A DNA stretch of 64,000 nt from UBA1181 sp045639525 (GTDB lineage: Bacteria > Bacteroidota > Bacteroidia > Bacteroidales > Paludibacteraceae): the NCBI GenBank assembly GCA_045639525.1, contig JAZUDI010000046.1:10526-74525 (forward strand), given 5' to 3'. The stretch's first letter is position 1; each line of letters opens with the position of its first letter. Made by a program: the position numbers and the translations under genes. Below are positions 51,901 to 58,611 of this stretch, piece after piece. The notes beneath the pieces are model-generated. The model saw only the letters and a program-made list of their open reading frames with translations. It made no database searches and was not told the origin of the DNA.

Positions 51901-54527
51901 GAGCCGCTTATCCAGGTGTTCCTACTCGTGCGGATGGAAAGGAGATGACAGATATCTATCCTAAGGGTGAGACGGTTGTGGAGTGGACCTTTACCTCTCC
52001 TCATAGCATCAACTCGAAGAGTTGTTCGATGAAGGTGATCGTAACGGATAGCATTGCTCCTGATTTCGATTGTAGCACATTGAAGGATACCGTTAAGGTT
52101 CGTATCACCATGAATTCCGTTTCCGACACAGAGGTATCATACGATGAGGTGGTCGAGGCTGGTTTGGAGACTCCATCCGTGGATGATACTTGTGATGGCC
52201 TCTTGGTGGCACTTGGTTCTCGAAGCGATGGTAAGGCTTTGGAGTCTAACTTCTCTTTGGGAGATCCTGTTGTTGTTACCTGGACCTTCCGCGACTCTTC
52301 CGGCAATGAGAAAGAATGTTCTCAAGTGGTTGTTGTGGAAGACTGGTTGTTGGAGGAGTTGACCTGTCCTGATGATTTGAATGGTAAGGTATTCGCTTGT
52401 GTGGAGGATGTTCCTGCACCATACGCTACCTACCAAGAGTTCAAGGCTGCCGGCGGATCGTTCAGCAATGAGGCGAAGATGTTGGAGAATAGCTTCTCAT
52501 TCGAAAACAGATTTGAGGGTGACTCTTGCGAGATGGTTTATACCCGTACATACCATGTGGAGGACTTCCGTCACAATGACATTACTTGTCAACAGGTATT
52601 TACTGTTAAGGATACCATCGCTCCTGTGATTAAACTCAATGGTGATGCGGAAGATATCATCGTGTCTTGTACCGACACCATTCCGAATGCGATGTCTTAC
52701 AGCGTCGCCGATAACTGTGACCCAAGTCCGAAGATCACCATCAGCGATAAGGTTTTGAACAGAGGAACCGATCCTCATGCTTGTGATTACTACAATTATG
52801 ATATCTTGAGAACCTACTTGGCCGTTGACCGATGCGGCAACGAGAGCAAGGTGGAGCAACGTATTTCAGTACGAGACACCACGGGTCCTAAGTTTGACCT
52901 TACAGGTTGGAGAGACACCATTCTTGCCAAGAACCTCAAGTCGTGTACATTCGGTGCGCCAAACTTGGAGTTGAAGGTGGGTGATATCGTTTACGACGAC
53001 TGTTCCGAGTATGACATTACCATTAAGCAGGTTCCTGCTCCTGGCACTGTCTTGGAACACTCTTCGGTGGTTTGGATTTACGCTTATGACCGTTGTGGAA
53101 ATGTAGATAGTATCTCCACCTTCGCGAAGGTACAAGAGCCTCAGAATGTCGTTACGATGGTCACTACGGATGTCGATACTTGTATCACTGGCGACGAGAA
53201 GTTCCCATTGTCAAGTAACAGTGTCAGATTCGCGACCGGACGTGTCTTGATCGAGCGTTATGACGGTTCTATTCGAGAGATTCCGAGTGTGTTCAACTAC
53301 GACTACTATCGTGGTACCACCATGGACGAGAAGAACTTGATATTTAGTGATAACCCGCTTACCTACCGTAGCAAGTTTGAGCAATTGGTTGGTAACAGAT
53401 ATACCTCTTTGGAGGATGCTTTGGTTGACTATACAGGTTTGTCGAAGAACATTGAGAGTGGTTACTACACATTTATGGCCATGGATACCATGACAGGATG
53501 TTCCGCAACCGCCACCGCTTATGTTAATATCGCCGAGACTCCTCGTGTTAGGATTGCGGGCGCGACTTTGCATGAGTGTGAGGGCAATATGATCGATTTG
53601 AACGCTCATGTGCTTTGCGAGTCTGCTATGGGTGATACCATCCGTGACACCTACTGGACATTGAATGGTGAGCGTTTCGATTTCGACGACACCTTGAAGG
53701 GCAAGTTGTTGTATGACTACAACCATGCGACGCTCGCTTATGTTGCCGAGAACCGATGCGGTTCAACCTCTTCCCTCAATTCGTTGTTCTTGAATTGCGG
53801 CGACGACATCAATCCAACCAAGGCGGATAGCATCGAGTACTTCGGTTCTGCGGAAAATTTGGCGCTGTACAATAAGAATCGTCTCTACACCCATGATTCA
53901 GTTGTCTTGGATGTTCACAGACGTTATGCTCCTGATAGCCTCTTGGTTGAGACTGAACCTCACGATCCTACACGAATCTGGAGAGGTGAGACCGTCGTTT
54001 TGAGATTGAAGACTCAATATCCTTATCTCAATTCTTCTTGGTACAAGGTGGTCGGTCGTTACGACCGTGAGTTCTACGACATCACTACAGCGACGGAAGA
54101 CTACTATTTCGGAGCTGACTCGACAAGATTTGAGTTGGACGACGAGGAGGATGTGATGTTGTACACAAGTTCATCCAAAGACTCTTATGTAGAGGATAAC
54201 CCTCAGGATACGACATTCTACTATGTGACGATCGATGACGGTGTTTGTCCTGCCGCGGCAAGTAGTTTGATCCGAGTCGATGTGCTTACGCAATTGCCGA
54301 CTGCCTTTACCCCTTATGTGAAGGATGGTTTGAACGATATCTTCATGGAGCGTCATCCAGTCACTATCTTCGACCGTTACGGACAGAAGATATTTGAAGG
54401 TGAGAATGGATGGGATGGTACCAATAAGAAGGGTGCTCGTGTCGATCCAGGCGTTTACTACTATAGCGTGGTGATGATCGACGGTACGGTGATGAAGGGA
54501 ACCATCGAGGTGGTTTACCTTAGATAA
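42933..54527 (+). CDS. Giant secreted repeat protein (3864 aa) with T9SS type B C-terminal domain
   Basis: The largest gene in the window. A signal peptide is seen at residues 22-41 (MALVLMCVSVGTSYAQ). Residues 45-690 contain immunoglobulin-like and jelly-roll-like regions. Residues about 690-3450 hold several dozen HYR/Ig-like modules, each closing with a W-F-D-GN-C pattern and opening with a D-APxFDC pattern. The C-terminal 80 residues (LPTAFTPYVKDGLNDIFMER, FDRYGQKIFEG, GWDGT, PGVYYYSV) are a type B (gliding-motility type) sorting domain. It is probably a surface adhesin or surface-layer component. Two in-frame Met codons (42933, 42942) precede the signal; the exact start is uncertain. Confidence 0.87.
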   Translation: MSRMGFLLIEKLGERFVKKSLGRYVMALVLMCVSVGTSYAQSYGYTLMVDGSMNVSACVDEPIVLNASATNPLASDAVDVYRSNNGSAWYPIGTAIKDGAGFYTYVDDMMSHTLYYQFVDQNNPSIKSNPVTVSVSTDCPGICHTTTTGEYYLGTDFNPEDGCNVNQIDFSNNHCLQNHFEVNGIAFEGCNAGHVQKGWKTTDRDAAAGVVGNNYYYVFHGGNCNNTPFILTFDRGKYLNKTFRFTMRLYLDVTNCGSFDSQAKMNFRTGFGNPVDLCVDGEFYDGVSGEHLKDYAFCANSQHLDQDFVLGSDVWRMKQQGHNIIRMEFVFYGLFKTQNQEKLTIYPEFQQWNNCAEIAVDYISGEAADVCMDHGAVCIGKSATINAAGFPRNAIYIWESWNEQANRWEPLRVGGFVQQGADKQSISIPVDFLGKRKFRVRSDDNHPLDKPIEFFVTGKNCDPVQPSEIKGPANPFCVPNTKEDGKFEVFPMDANEKVKYTWSFETPSGQVFGSDRILFDGGTLDVSSRGGTVYLLLNGDAEEGPYKVTVQPMMEYIGSDGGTYEKTAGSPISKIFDVYRTPQIQIIKEGTDPLHQAEVELCPTDHNQKVVAIADVKSGFQSIYQNKYVYTWYSGATGQRDEAIVDLPGKGACDGSYKQHSVSVEVEIDGVGCPNTASQEWNVGRVVAPTINCDNIKDFDIKLGAKEKTTKLSFTFPEFTAGCETDPMQKIEVNFTPVEGAPISKTFEGKKSEMDRMDKSINLPAGTGTVTYTVTDGCGNSVPCSKNIKVSDVTPPDIDCSEIEDYNYTTKLTLQDGCDAATDHHTSLPKLTAPVLTDKNGVDGDITGTYMGRAEGLVTAPNTANPNLAQFNKDIDLNANYSVGVTYILWKFEDKSGNKMYCVQKIEVIDDRKPVVKCPEANLGDVSNLPGACGLSVNGLISQMDEFPEAHDTCTVGSKLTPVVLYRNINDDDLIVVNEANYDDIIFYVNETYEIVWRFYKLNDLNNVYEDCVQNFRVVDTEEPSFDCSTLHSVRVTANSYKPKNKGFEYLKYATKDNVIEGIGPGAKEYTGTLKDAFANGDIRIIAPDEVKDNCDGEIIVEVELDGPDETGKSVHKLITKLSDLEKHKFGIGMTTLTFTFIDASDNQTSCTQNIIVTAGTTPIPDCPATSTIEVYANDDCEYLFKLNKTEVPTAKIPVNQEAIWFNFRYKVIQGLHFDQECTRAAEFFPSNLGGLNGMRTVMVGGKPTALSLDFLCERLSADFDGFLGAGPASDLNKWKKWSSAYDGVGPGPGGDESILSRNDKLTTVVEYVGYPYVVELRDSTGKVLKSVKNDYSAEDVAASRVIVPRWFGSSGANTYECPDIHYACANTPVKVKNNFDDLVFSQTLTKGTYTLVYRFQNEKDGLQEDSCVTIISVVDTIAPKLECGDWNNTGTYYANGQCVVPVDTIAWFKMPTLADLKVTDNCTKDPTEFTITWSRKHGIITNTSASALTDPLLMGTTTMTWYVTDASGNTSQCQQTITVVDTTGPVFDCSTLMDINVETEAGCKASAESVIKAGLETPVAPDDVCSPTGAPIPAKGERSDGKGLFTDDYPRGTTVITWTFEDALGNKTVCTQNVIVSDSTAPVFDDCDKLPEVVIELAADQCTASKDLVEANLGTHTAVDDCDGEIPGVPHVMLPNGVDYVPLYAEFKKDTTYKVVWVFTDATGNITECYQKLTIADTTAPDPSGVCPPPTKTVTAHTVCSVEYDELGLPTLEDMKITDLCDGDLYPTVVAKVYAPDGTYKVYYDDDVKSVTYPVGTHTFLWIYEDKAGNKDTCTMLLTVDDDIPPVLEDCDVDPKIDLTVDGDICAMDPANVKTYIREPKAYDECDDYTNGAGLTWMTPIVERYFIDSTFIINASGDTTGIAYDTTQIADGITHMWDEDVFPKGLTLLKWIFTDSKGNSVFCEKTVTVHDYTAPYFNCDDIDPDTLRPEAYVGDCEVEFGNLKRDVLDKLAYKAWDACENDSVPGVLTLNGDMELPDEYTMQVGITYKLLWLFQDKDGNKTTCPQYILPSHLNPVNFDCETIKDTVVVAVEGTCAISSDSLSLPIPVAIDSCAVLSGFGGEFEAVGVRSDSLPMSADFPTGHTTVNWMFVSPWNLHDTLWCDQDVFVRGNKRFDLDCDVLTPTRKDTLEDCGPTDPLTFVIDTPRVADPCIVDTEDPEYWRVGVGTRSDNKELTDPYPLGTTSIEWLFTDFTNTVTDTCHQDVVVRTNLEMIFNCDSLNHDTIKVEVATGECTVDASKVKEKIVTPFALHPCPDQSGMDTIWGVPSRKFGMSMDSSFYVGVSEIVWTFVDTTHTLMKDTMTCSQWVQVGDVNEMPVNCENYPDLVYRLSPDDCEISWKEMEIKVPGVVDLCSHKIIDPVVTRSSGKSLTAVTTVADGDTVVTITADDFTVGVDTITWSYSFQGQLFVCEQVITVKDSMAPIFDCESLTPIVVPSEEGKCFVNANAVFDSLPNPWPQAKEACTGDMIDGRVFLEDGRELTNSSSYEISVGQHTLTWIFIDPVINEIGDTCEQSLVVMGDQAPIFDCESLKSEPILIEGCDTTLSEKTIPTPYALDACTKDSVAGVGTRLDGGSLHGVYPVGTTTIQWVFTSPFSSLSDTCMQDVTILTKQLLDLHCLDVNKDTVSVDVEEGDCFAKVDLKTPFALHPCPDQSGVDTIMGVPYRSDNLAITDSFRTGIVVVTWVFTDTSGTMLKPIDTCYTVVKVGDVNKMPVDCSNMPDTTIVLSPEDCEISWDAINFKVPEVRDLCSDSLITPTLTRWSTKSMEENFTVGPDTVFWNYNFFGQVVTCKQGILVLDSVAPSFDCSTLKDTTLIAKDGLCDVSAEEIEAFLGEHAAIDSCTGKEVPGRAYICDTYSPSDLSGCTPVNKVSAKVGDTLYVHWIFQDSLLNAVPKICDQTVVVKGTALPQFDCKTLTDTIVYLAADECELSAGNLVLETPYATDSCTGAAYPGVPTRADGKEMTDIYPKGETVVEWTFTSPHSINSKSCSMKVIVTDSIAPDFDCSTLKDTVKVRITMNSVSDTEVSYDEVVEAGLETPSVDDTCDGLLVALGSRSDGKALESNFSLGDPVVVTWTFRDSSGNEKECSQVVVVEDWLLEELTCPDDLNGKVFACVEDVPAPYATYQEFKAAGGSFSNEAKMLENSFSFENRFEGDSCEMVYTRTYHVEDFRHNDITCQQVFTVKDTIAPVIKLNGDAEDIIVSCTDTIPNAMSYSVADNCDPSPKITISDKVLNRGTDPHACDYYNYDILRTYLAVDRCGNESKVEQRISVRDTTGPKFDLTGWRDTILAKNLKSCTFGAPNLELKVGDIVYDDCSEYDITIKQVPAPGTVLEHSSVVWIYAYDRCGNVDSISTFAKVQEPQNVVTMVTTDVDTCITGDEKFPLSSNSVRFATGRVLIERYDGSIREIPSVFNYDYYRGTTMDEKNLIFSDNPLTYRSKFEQLVGNRYTSLEDALVDYTGLSKNIESGYYTFMAMDTMTGCSATATAYVNIAETPRVRIAGATLHECEGNMIDLNAHVLCESAMGDTIRDTYWTLNGERFDFDDTLKGKLLYDYNHATLAYVAENRCGSTSSLNSLFLNCGDDINPTKADSIEYFGSAENLALYNKNRLYTHDSVVLDVHRRYAPDSLLVETEPHDPTRIWRGETVVLRLKTQYPYLNSSWYKVVGRYDREFYDITTATEDYYFGADSTRFELDDEEDVMLYTSSSKDSYVEDNPQDTTFYYVTIDDGVCPAAASSLIRVDVLTQLPTAFTPYVKDGLNDIFMERHPVTIFDRYGQKIFEGENGWDGTNKKGARVDPGVYYYSVVMIDGTVMKGTIEVVYLR
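49803..52075 (+). repeat. Super-repeat of about 395 residues inside the giant protein (two copies)
   Basis: The segment beginning TPFALHPCPDQSG at 49803 recurs at 50988, an exact offset of 1185 bases (395 codons). Modules before and after line up in the same order (VGDVN-MPV-C, LSP-DCEISW, D-LCS, then the D-AP-FDC module). The copies differ at many positions, so this is an old duplication rather than a recent slip. Confidence 0.75.
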
Positions 54528-54555
54528 GTAGATTAGGTCTGATCCTATGATAAGA

Positions 54556-54590
54556 AAAGGCGGGAACTTGGGTTCTCGCCTTTCTTGTTT
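54556..54590 (+). terminator. Rho-independent terminator after the giant gene
   Basis: A 12-bp stem AAAGGCGGGAAC / GTTCTCGCCTTT (one G-T pair) with a 4-base loop, followed by CTTGTTTTTTG, 28 bases after the stop. Confidence 0.85.
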
Positions 54591-54595
54591 TTTGT

Positions 54596-54742
54596 ATGAT
54601 CTATTGGTATGCGACCAATTGGGGTAATGCAAAACTTCTGAAATATTCTATTTTGGGTGTCTACATCATTGCATACAACGCAAGAAACATAATCAGCAGG
54701 TTGTTATCTGCGGGAGGTGCATCGAAAGAAGAGGACGTTTAA
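54596..54742 (+). CDS. Possible 48-residue membrane peptide
   Basis: An open frame MIYWYATNWGNAKLL... ending KEEDV has one hydrophobic stretch (about residues 15-28, SILGVYIIAY) with a charged tail. It starts right after a terminator, with no promoter seen of its own. Chance occurrence cannot be excluded; no relative recognised. Confidence 0.25.
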   Translation: MIYWYATNWGNAKLLKYSILGVYIIAYNARNIISRLLSAGGASKEEDV

Positions 54743-54770
54743 CAATATGAAATTTAATCTCTGTTCAATG

Positions 54771-54801
54771 TTGCTAATTTGGACAAATTAAATTATTTTT
54801 G
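54771..54801 (+). promoter_or_regulatory. Bacteroidota promoter for the operon at 55119-57570
   Basis: TTG (54771-54773), 20-base spacer, TATTTTTG (54794-54801) match the consensus. The first annotated gene begins about 310 bases later, a long leader. Confidence 0.6.
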
Positions 54802-55118
54802 CTTTGTTTTGGAGTCAGTGCTAACGAAAAACAAATAGAAAAGAGCCGGAAACAATAACTGAATTTATTGCTACACATAATAAAATCATTTTAGCTTAGA
54901 TTTATCTATCAGTTAAGTGTGGAGATTTCCCGCATCTGAAGATTTCTGATGCTCTTGTCTAAGCGTTGGTTTAACTTTATTTTATTGTCGATAAAAGGTT
55001 ACGCCAAATACTTAATGATAAAATGTTGTCGGGTTTCACTCTTTTTCGTTTGTACGGCAATATACTGGCTTGCTTTTTCTGTCTTGCAAGATAGTTATTA
55101 AGAATAAATACGTTTATC
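54802..55118 (+). other. Long leader region with a hairpin and a small open frame
   Basis: AT-rich leader between the promoter at 54771 and the gene at 55119. It holds an imperfect hairpin GCATC-TGAAGATTTCT-GATGC (54932-54952) and an overlapping open frame 54949-55101 (50 residues, MLLSKRWFNF..., two hydrophobic stretches) ending 17 bases before the next ATG. I cannot say whether the frame is translated. No tRNA or known riboswitch seen. Confidence 0.35.
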
Positions 55119-55595
55119 ATGAAGAAAATTTTAACAACTGTGATTGTGCTAATGTGTGTTATGGTTGCAAATGCCCAGAAGACGGTATCGTATCGTTATG
55201 AGAACACGCAAGCTCGTGCTATGGATGTTGTGTCGTCTGGCTATGTAAAGCCGTTGACAGTAGAATTGAAAGTGGATGATGCAAAAGGACGACAACATTT
55301 TTCGTATGACATGGACAAGGATTTTGTGGAGAATGATATGAAGGGCGATGTGGAGAATGTCCGTTCGTACGGTTTGTTCAGAGCATCTGCCGATGCGAAT
55401 TGTGATGTAATCGTAGCTCCAACTTTCCACTTGTACACCAATGACAAAGGAGGTTATACCCTGGAGGTAGTAGGCTATGCGGCCGACTTTGTCAATTGGA
55501 AAACCATGAGTGATGAGGATGTGAGTTGGATTGATAAAGCGAAAACGACTGGTAATAGGAGTCAAATCGATGCGAAACTGAAAACAGGTAAGTGA
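55119..55595 (+). CDS. Exported protein of unknown function (158 aa)
   Basis: A signal peptide (residues 1-20, ending ANAQ) is followed by a 138-residue domain of predicted alternating strands with DVIVAPTFHLYTNDKGGYTLEVVGYAADF as its most distinctive stretch, recalling small Bacteroidota lipoproteins that build a protein with 'VxVxGxxAxx' strand repeats. I do not recognise a named family. First gene of a three-gene operon with an outer-membrane protein and a surface lipoprotein. Confidence 0.7.
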   Translation: MKKILTTVIVLMCVMVANAQKTVSYRYENTQARAMDVVSSGYVKPLTVELKVDDAKGRQHFSYDMDKDFVENDMKGDVENVRSYGLFRASADANCDVIVAPTFHLYTNDKGGYTLEVVGYAADFVNWKTMSDEDVSWIDKAKTTGNRSQIDAKLKTGK

Positions 55596-55617
55596 TAACC
55601 CCTTATAATGAGATGTT

Positions 55618-56418
55618 ATGAAACTTAAATATTTACTACTGTTGCTATGCGCCATAGCTTTTCCCTCTACGACTACATATGCCCAAATTCACACTTCTAC
55701 AAACAGTAGGATTGCAATCACAAAAGAAGCGAGAAAAAGGAATTTTGTGAATGATACGGCAAGCTATAATAGAATGTATGCTGGCCTAACGAAAAACTTC
55801 TTTTCTACGTCATGGACTCATGGAAGTAAGATCTGTAATGGAGCTGAATTGGGATATCTTAGAGGTGTCAGTCTGACAAAGAAATGTCCGCTCTTCTTGG
55901 AATTGGGTACTAGAATATCCTTTGACACTTACCGTGTGGGAGAGTCTTATGAAGGTATTTCTTTTATTCCATATAATATTGATCATGACGGCAGTAATCT
56001 TGATTATAATGCTATATGGAAACAAGTTTCATCTCTTCATAGTTTTTTGCTTGCTGTGTCCATACCTGTTAGTCTTACTTATAAACGGACATTTGCCAAC
56101 GGTTTTTATTTGGCTCCCTATGTAGGTCCGCAATTAAGACTAAATATATTGGGCATGGAAAAGGTGAAAATCCATTTGGATGCTCCTTATGGTGAGTTTT
56201 CTTTCGATGATGAGTTGAAATATAGTCTGCTCAACGATGAAGAGACTAATCCTGCCATGAAACGAGCTCAATTGGGATTCCAATTTGGATTAAACTTAGG
56301 CTATAAAGTAATGAATTTCGGTTTGGGCTATGATATGGATCTATCAACTAAGTTTAAAGGAGGACAAAAATATAGTACTATTTTCGGTTTGTCATTCTCT
56401 GTTGGTTTGAATTTTTAA
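55618..56418 (+). CDS. Outer-membrane beta-barrel protein (266 aa)
   Basis: A signal peptide (residues 1-23, ending TYAQ) leads to a barrel with repeated aromatic-bordered strands such as LGYLRGVSLTKKCPLFLELGTRI, GFYLAPYVGPQLRLNILG and a last strand FGLSFSVGLNF ending in phenylalanine, as outer-membrane proteins do. This is the PorT/OmpW-like 'outer membrane beta-barrel' class. It lies 22 bases after the previous gene and 12 before the next. Role unknown. Confidence 0.8.
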   Translation: MKLKYLLLLLCAIAFPSTTTYAQIHTSTNSRIAITKEARKRNFVNDTASYNRMYAGLTKNFFSTSWTHGSKICNGAELGYLRGVSLTKKCPLFLELGTRISFDTYRVGESYEGISFIPYNIDHDGSNLDYNAIWKQVSSLHSFLLAVSIPVSLTYKRTFANGFYLAPYVGPQLRLNILGMEKVKIHLDAPYGEFSFDDELKYSLLNDEETNPAMKRAQLGFQFGLNLGYKVMNFGLGYDMDLSTKFKGGQKYSTIFGLSFSVGLNF

Positions 56419-56430
56419 AATGTTTAAAGT

Positions 56431-57570
56431 ATGTATAGAACTGTAAAGCGTTTATTTTTTGCAATAGTGTCGATGGTGATGCTATTAGTGTCATGCTCGA
56501 ATGATGATTTTAAAAATTCAGAGTTTATACAACTGGTTATGTCCGGGGAAGGAGGTTCCCAAATAATCACTAGTATTGAGAAATTTTATTCATACAATAG
56601 CTCTACAAGCAGAGATCTCTCTTATACAGATTACAATTTCAAATCTTCGGCGGAATGGTGTGTGGTTTTTAAAAATCCAGAGAAGGGAGGAGGTTTTACT
56701 GTGATGGTGGAAAAAAATCCAAGTACAAAGGAAAGCAGAATAGCTAATGTGGTTATGGTGACAAAGACATATCCGGAGAGGAGATCTTGCGTATTGTCAG
56801 TTTTACAGTCGCCGGCAGATATTGTAACGGAGAAACCTAATGGTAAACTACCTGGAAAATTCTCTGTGTCAGCTACGAAGCAAGTTTGTTTCTCTCAAGG
56901 TAATTTGCAGTATCAAGCTAGCACCAAAACCTGGCGTTTTGCTGAATGTCAGTACGATATAGTTGGTGCGGATAATTCAAAAATATCATCTTATAATAGC
57001 GGATGGATTGATCTCTTCTGTTGGGGCACATCGGGCTACAATGAGATGTTTCCACCGTACATGACCTACACTAATTCAAACTTTGGGGATGGAACTACTG
57101 ATATTTCTGGCACCAAGTACGATTGGGGCGTATATAATGCCATTGGCAATGGCGGTAATAAAGCCGGCATGTGGCGCACTCTGACTATGGAGGAATGGAC
57201 CTATTTGCTCGATACCCGTACAGATGCCCACAGTTTGCGTTTTTATGCAAAGGTCAACGGTGTAGATGGTATTGTTCTGTTGCCCGACGGAAGAGAGTTG
57301 CCTTCGGACTTGACACCACAGGACAATGGCTACAGTAAGCACGAGTGGAGTGAGATGGAATCTCTCGGAGCTGTCTTTTTGCCTAGTGCTGGTTATCGAG
57401 AGAACGGAAAGTTCTATAATGACTACTATTATCACTATTACTGGTCGTCCACTTCATGTAATAGCGAAGGCTACTCGGCCTATTTTCTCGATGGTGACAG
57501 TGGTTGTGTTCGTGGCAACTGGAATGACTCCAATAGTAAAGGATATTCAGTGCGTTTAGTCTCAGAATAA
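56431..57570 (+). CDS. BACON-domain lipoprotein with FISUMP/DUF1566-like C-type-lectin-fold domain
   Basis: A 379-residue surface lipoprotein (lipobox LLVSC, Cys22). Residues about 30-130 form a BACON-like domain (EGGSQIITSIEKF, SAEWCVVFKN, LSVLQSPA). Residues 140-379 form a FISUMP/formylglycine-like fold, with FSQGNLQYQASTKTWRFAE, MWRTLTMEEWTYLLDTR, FLPSAGYRENG, YYWSSTSCNS and a closing GYSVRLVSE. Such domains are ligand-binding; some DUF1566 relatives are targets of diversity-generating retroelements, but no reverse transcriptase or template repeat is present here. Third gene of the operon. Confidence 0.82.
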   Translation: MYRTVKRLFFAIVSMVMLLVSCSNDDFKNSEFIQLVMSGEGGSQIITSIEKFYSYNSSTSRDLSYTDYNFKSSAEWCVVFKNPEKGGGFTVMVEKNPSTKESRIANVVMVTKTYPERRSCVLSVLQSPADIVTEKPNGKLPGKFSVSATKQVCFSQGNLQYQASTKTWRFAECQYDIVGADNSKISSYNSGWIDLFCWGTSGYNEMFPPYMTYTNSNFGDGTTDISGTKYDWGVYNAIGNGGNKAGMWRTLTMEEWTYLLDTRTDAHSLRFYAKVNGVDGIVLLPDGRELPSDLTPQDNGYSKHEWSEMESLGAVFLPSAGYRENGKFYNDYYYHYYWSSTSCNSEGYSAYFLDGDSGCVRGNWNDSNSKGYSVRLVSE

Positions 57571-57604
57571 TGTTATTGACGGTATATGAAAATATAATGC
57601 AAGA

Positions 57605-57639
57605 GGGCGTACTTACTAAGTTAAGACGCCCCCTTTTCG
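57605..57639 (+). terminator. Terminator after the lipoprotein operon
   Basis: GGGCGT-A-CTTA-CTAAGT-TAAG-ACGCCC hairpin (one bulge) followed by CCTTTTCGTTTTC, 35 bases after the stop; it lies between convergent genes and may serve both. Confidence 0.8.
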
Positions 57640-57673
57640 TTTTCTCAGTAATCTTTATTGTAGAAACGATGCC

Positions 57674-58603
57674 TTATTGGATTCCCAGTTCGTTTTTCTG
57701 AATGAATCTTAACTGTTGTTCCAAAGCCTCTACCTTCCGCATGTGGTAACCGGCTGCTTGGGCGGCTTTGATAGGATTGGAATAGATCGCCTCGATCTCC
57801 AATTTCCTACGGTTGTCATAATCCAGTCGCATGCTGGGTGCGTAAGGTTCCATACGGTCTGTGCTCTCCAGCATCTTCCCCACGAAATCATCTTTGATGT
57901 TCGCACCGCAAGCCCTGGCGCCCTCCACCGTCTCCTGCATCAAATCCGTGATCAGTTGTCGGGCGGCTGGATCCTGCATCATCTTGTCGGTGGTGGTATG
58001 GAGGATAATGGAGAGGCCATTGTATGGAATGTTCCAAACCAGTTTCCGCCAACGGAATAGGTTGAGGTCCTCGCATTGTCTGAAGGGAACATTCGAATCG
58101 TTGAAGTCGTTGGCCATTTGTTCGGCCACTTCTTGGTTGTATTGATTGTTCAGGTATCCTACGGTAAGTTCTCCGTAGTCCGCGTGGAGGATATGTCCGG
58201 CGCTGATTCGGGATGTGCAGATGAAGGCCATGCCACCTGCAATGTGGCATTGCGGGAAATATTTCGCCAACTCCTCCTCCGCACCCAATCCGTTTTGGAT
58301 CAGGACGATGGTGGTTCCCTCTTTTGCCAAAGGACGCAATATCTCAGGCAATAGACCATTCTGCGTCGCCTTCATGCAGACCAATACCACGTCGCATGTA
58401 GGCATATCCGCACTGTTTCGGTAAACATTCATTTGGTCGAGGTGGAAGTCCCCCTTTACTGACTTGACCTCCAATCCATGAGCCTTGATATAGTCGTATT
58501 CGTTATGGTAAAGGAAGTGTACCTCTTTTCCGTTGAGGGCCAAACGGCCGCCATAATATCCGCCGACGGCACCCGTTCCGATGACTGCATATTTCAAATC
58601 CAT
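57674..58603 (-). CDS. 2-dehydropantoate 2-reductase family protein (PanE/ApbA)
   Basis: A 309-residue NADPH-dependent reductase. The nucleotide-binding motif VIGTGAVGGYYGGRLA is at residues 6-21 and the family motif LVCMKATQNG follows, with the C-terminal catalytic region RKLVWNIPYNGLS. It would make pantoate for coenzyme A. The ATG at 58603 (MDLKYAVIG) is chosen because an earlier start would overlap the upstream SDR gene. It lies 8 bases after that gene. Confidence 0.85.
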   Translation of the reverse strand: MDLKYAVIGTGAVGGYYGGRLALNGKEVHFLYHNEYDYIKAHGLEVKSVKGDFHLDQMNVYRNSADMPTCDVVLVCMKATQNGLLPEILRPLAKEGTTIVLIQNGLGAEEELAKYFPQCHIAGGMAFICTSRISAGHILHADYGELTVGYLNNQYNQEVAEQMANDFNDSNVPFRQCEDLNLFRWRKLVWNIPYNGLSIILHTTTDKMMQDPAARQLITDLMQETVEGARACGANIKDDFVGKMLESTDRMEPYAPSMRLDYDNRRKLEIEAIYSNPIKAAQAAGYHMRKVEALEQQLRFIQKNELGIQ

Positions 58604-58611
58604 ACGATTCC

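Noticed and set aside
43125..53726. Many minus-strand open frames of 100-370 codons opposite the giant gene
   Set aside because: They have no family match by eye, are rich in Thr/Ile/His/Arg as expected from the complement of the repeats, and lack promoters or spacing of their own.
56431..57570. Diversity-generating retroelement target
   Set aside because: No reverse transcriptase, template repeat or accessory gene in the window; kept only as a finding to check.
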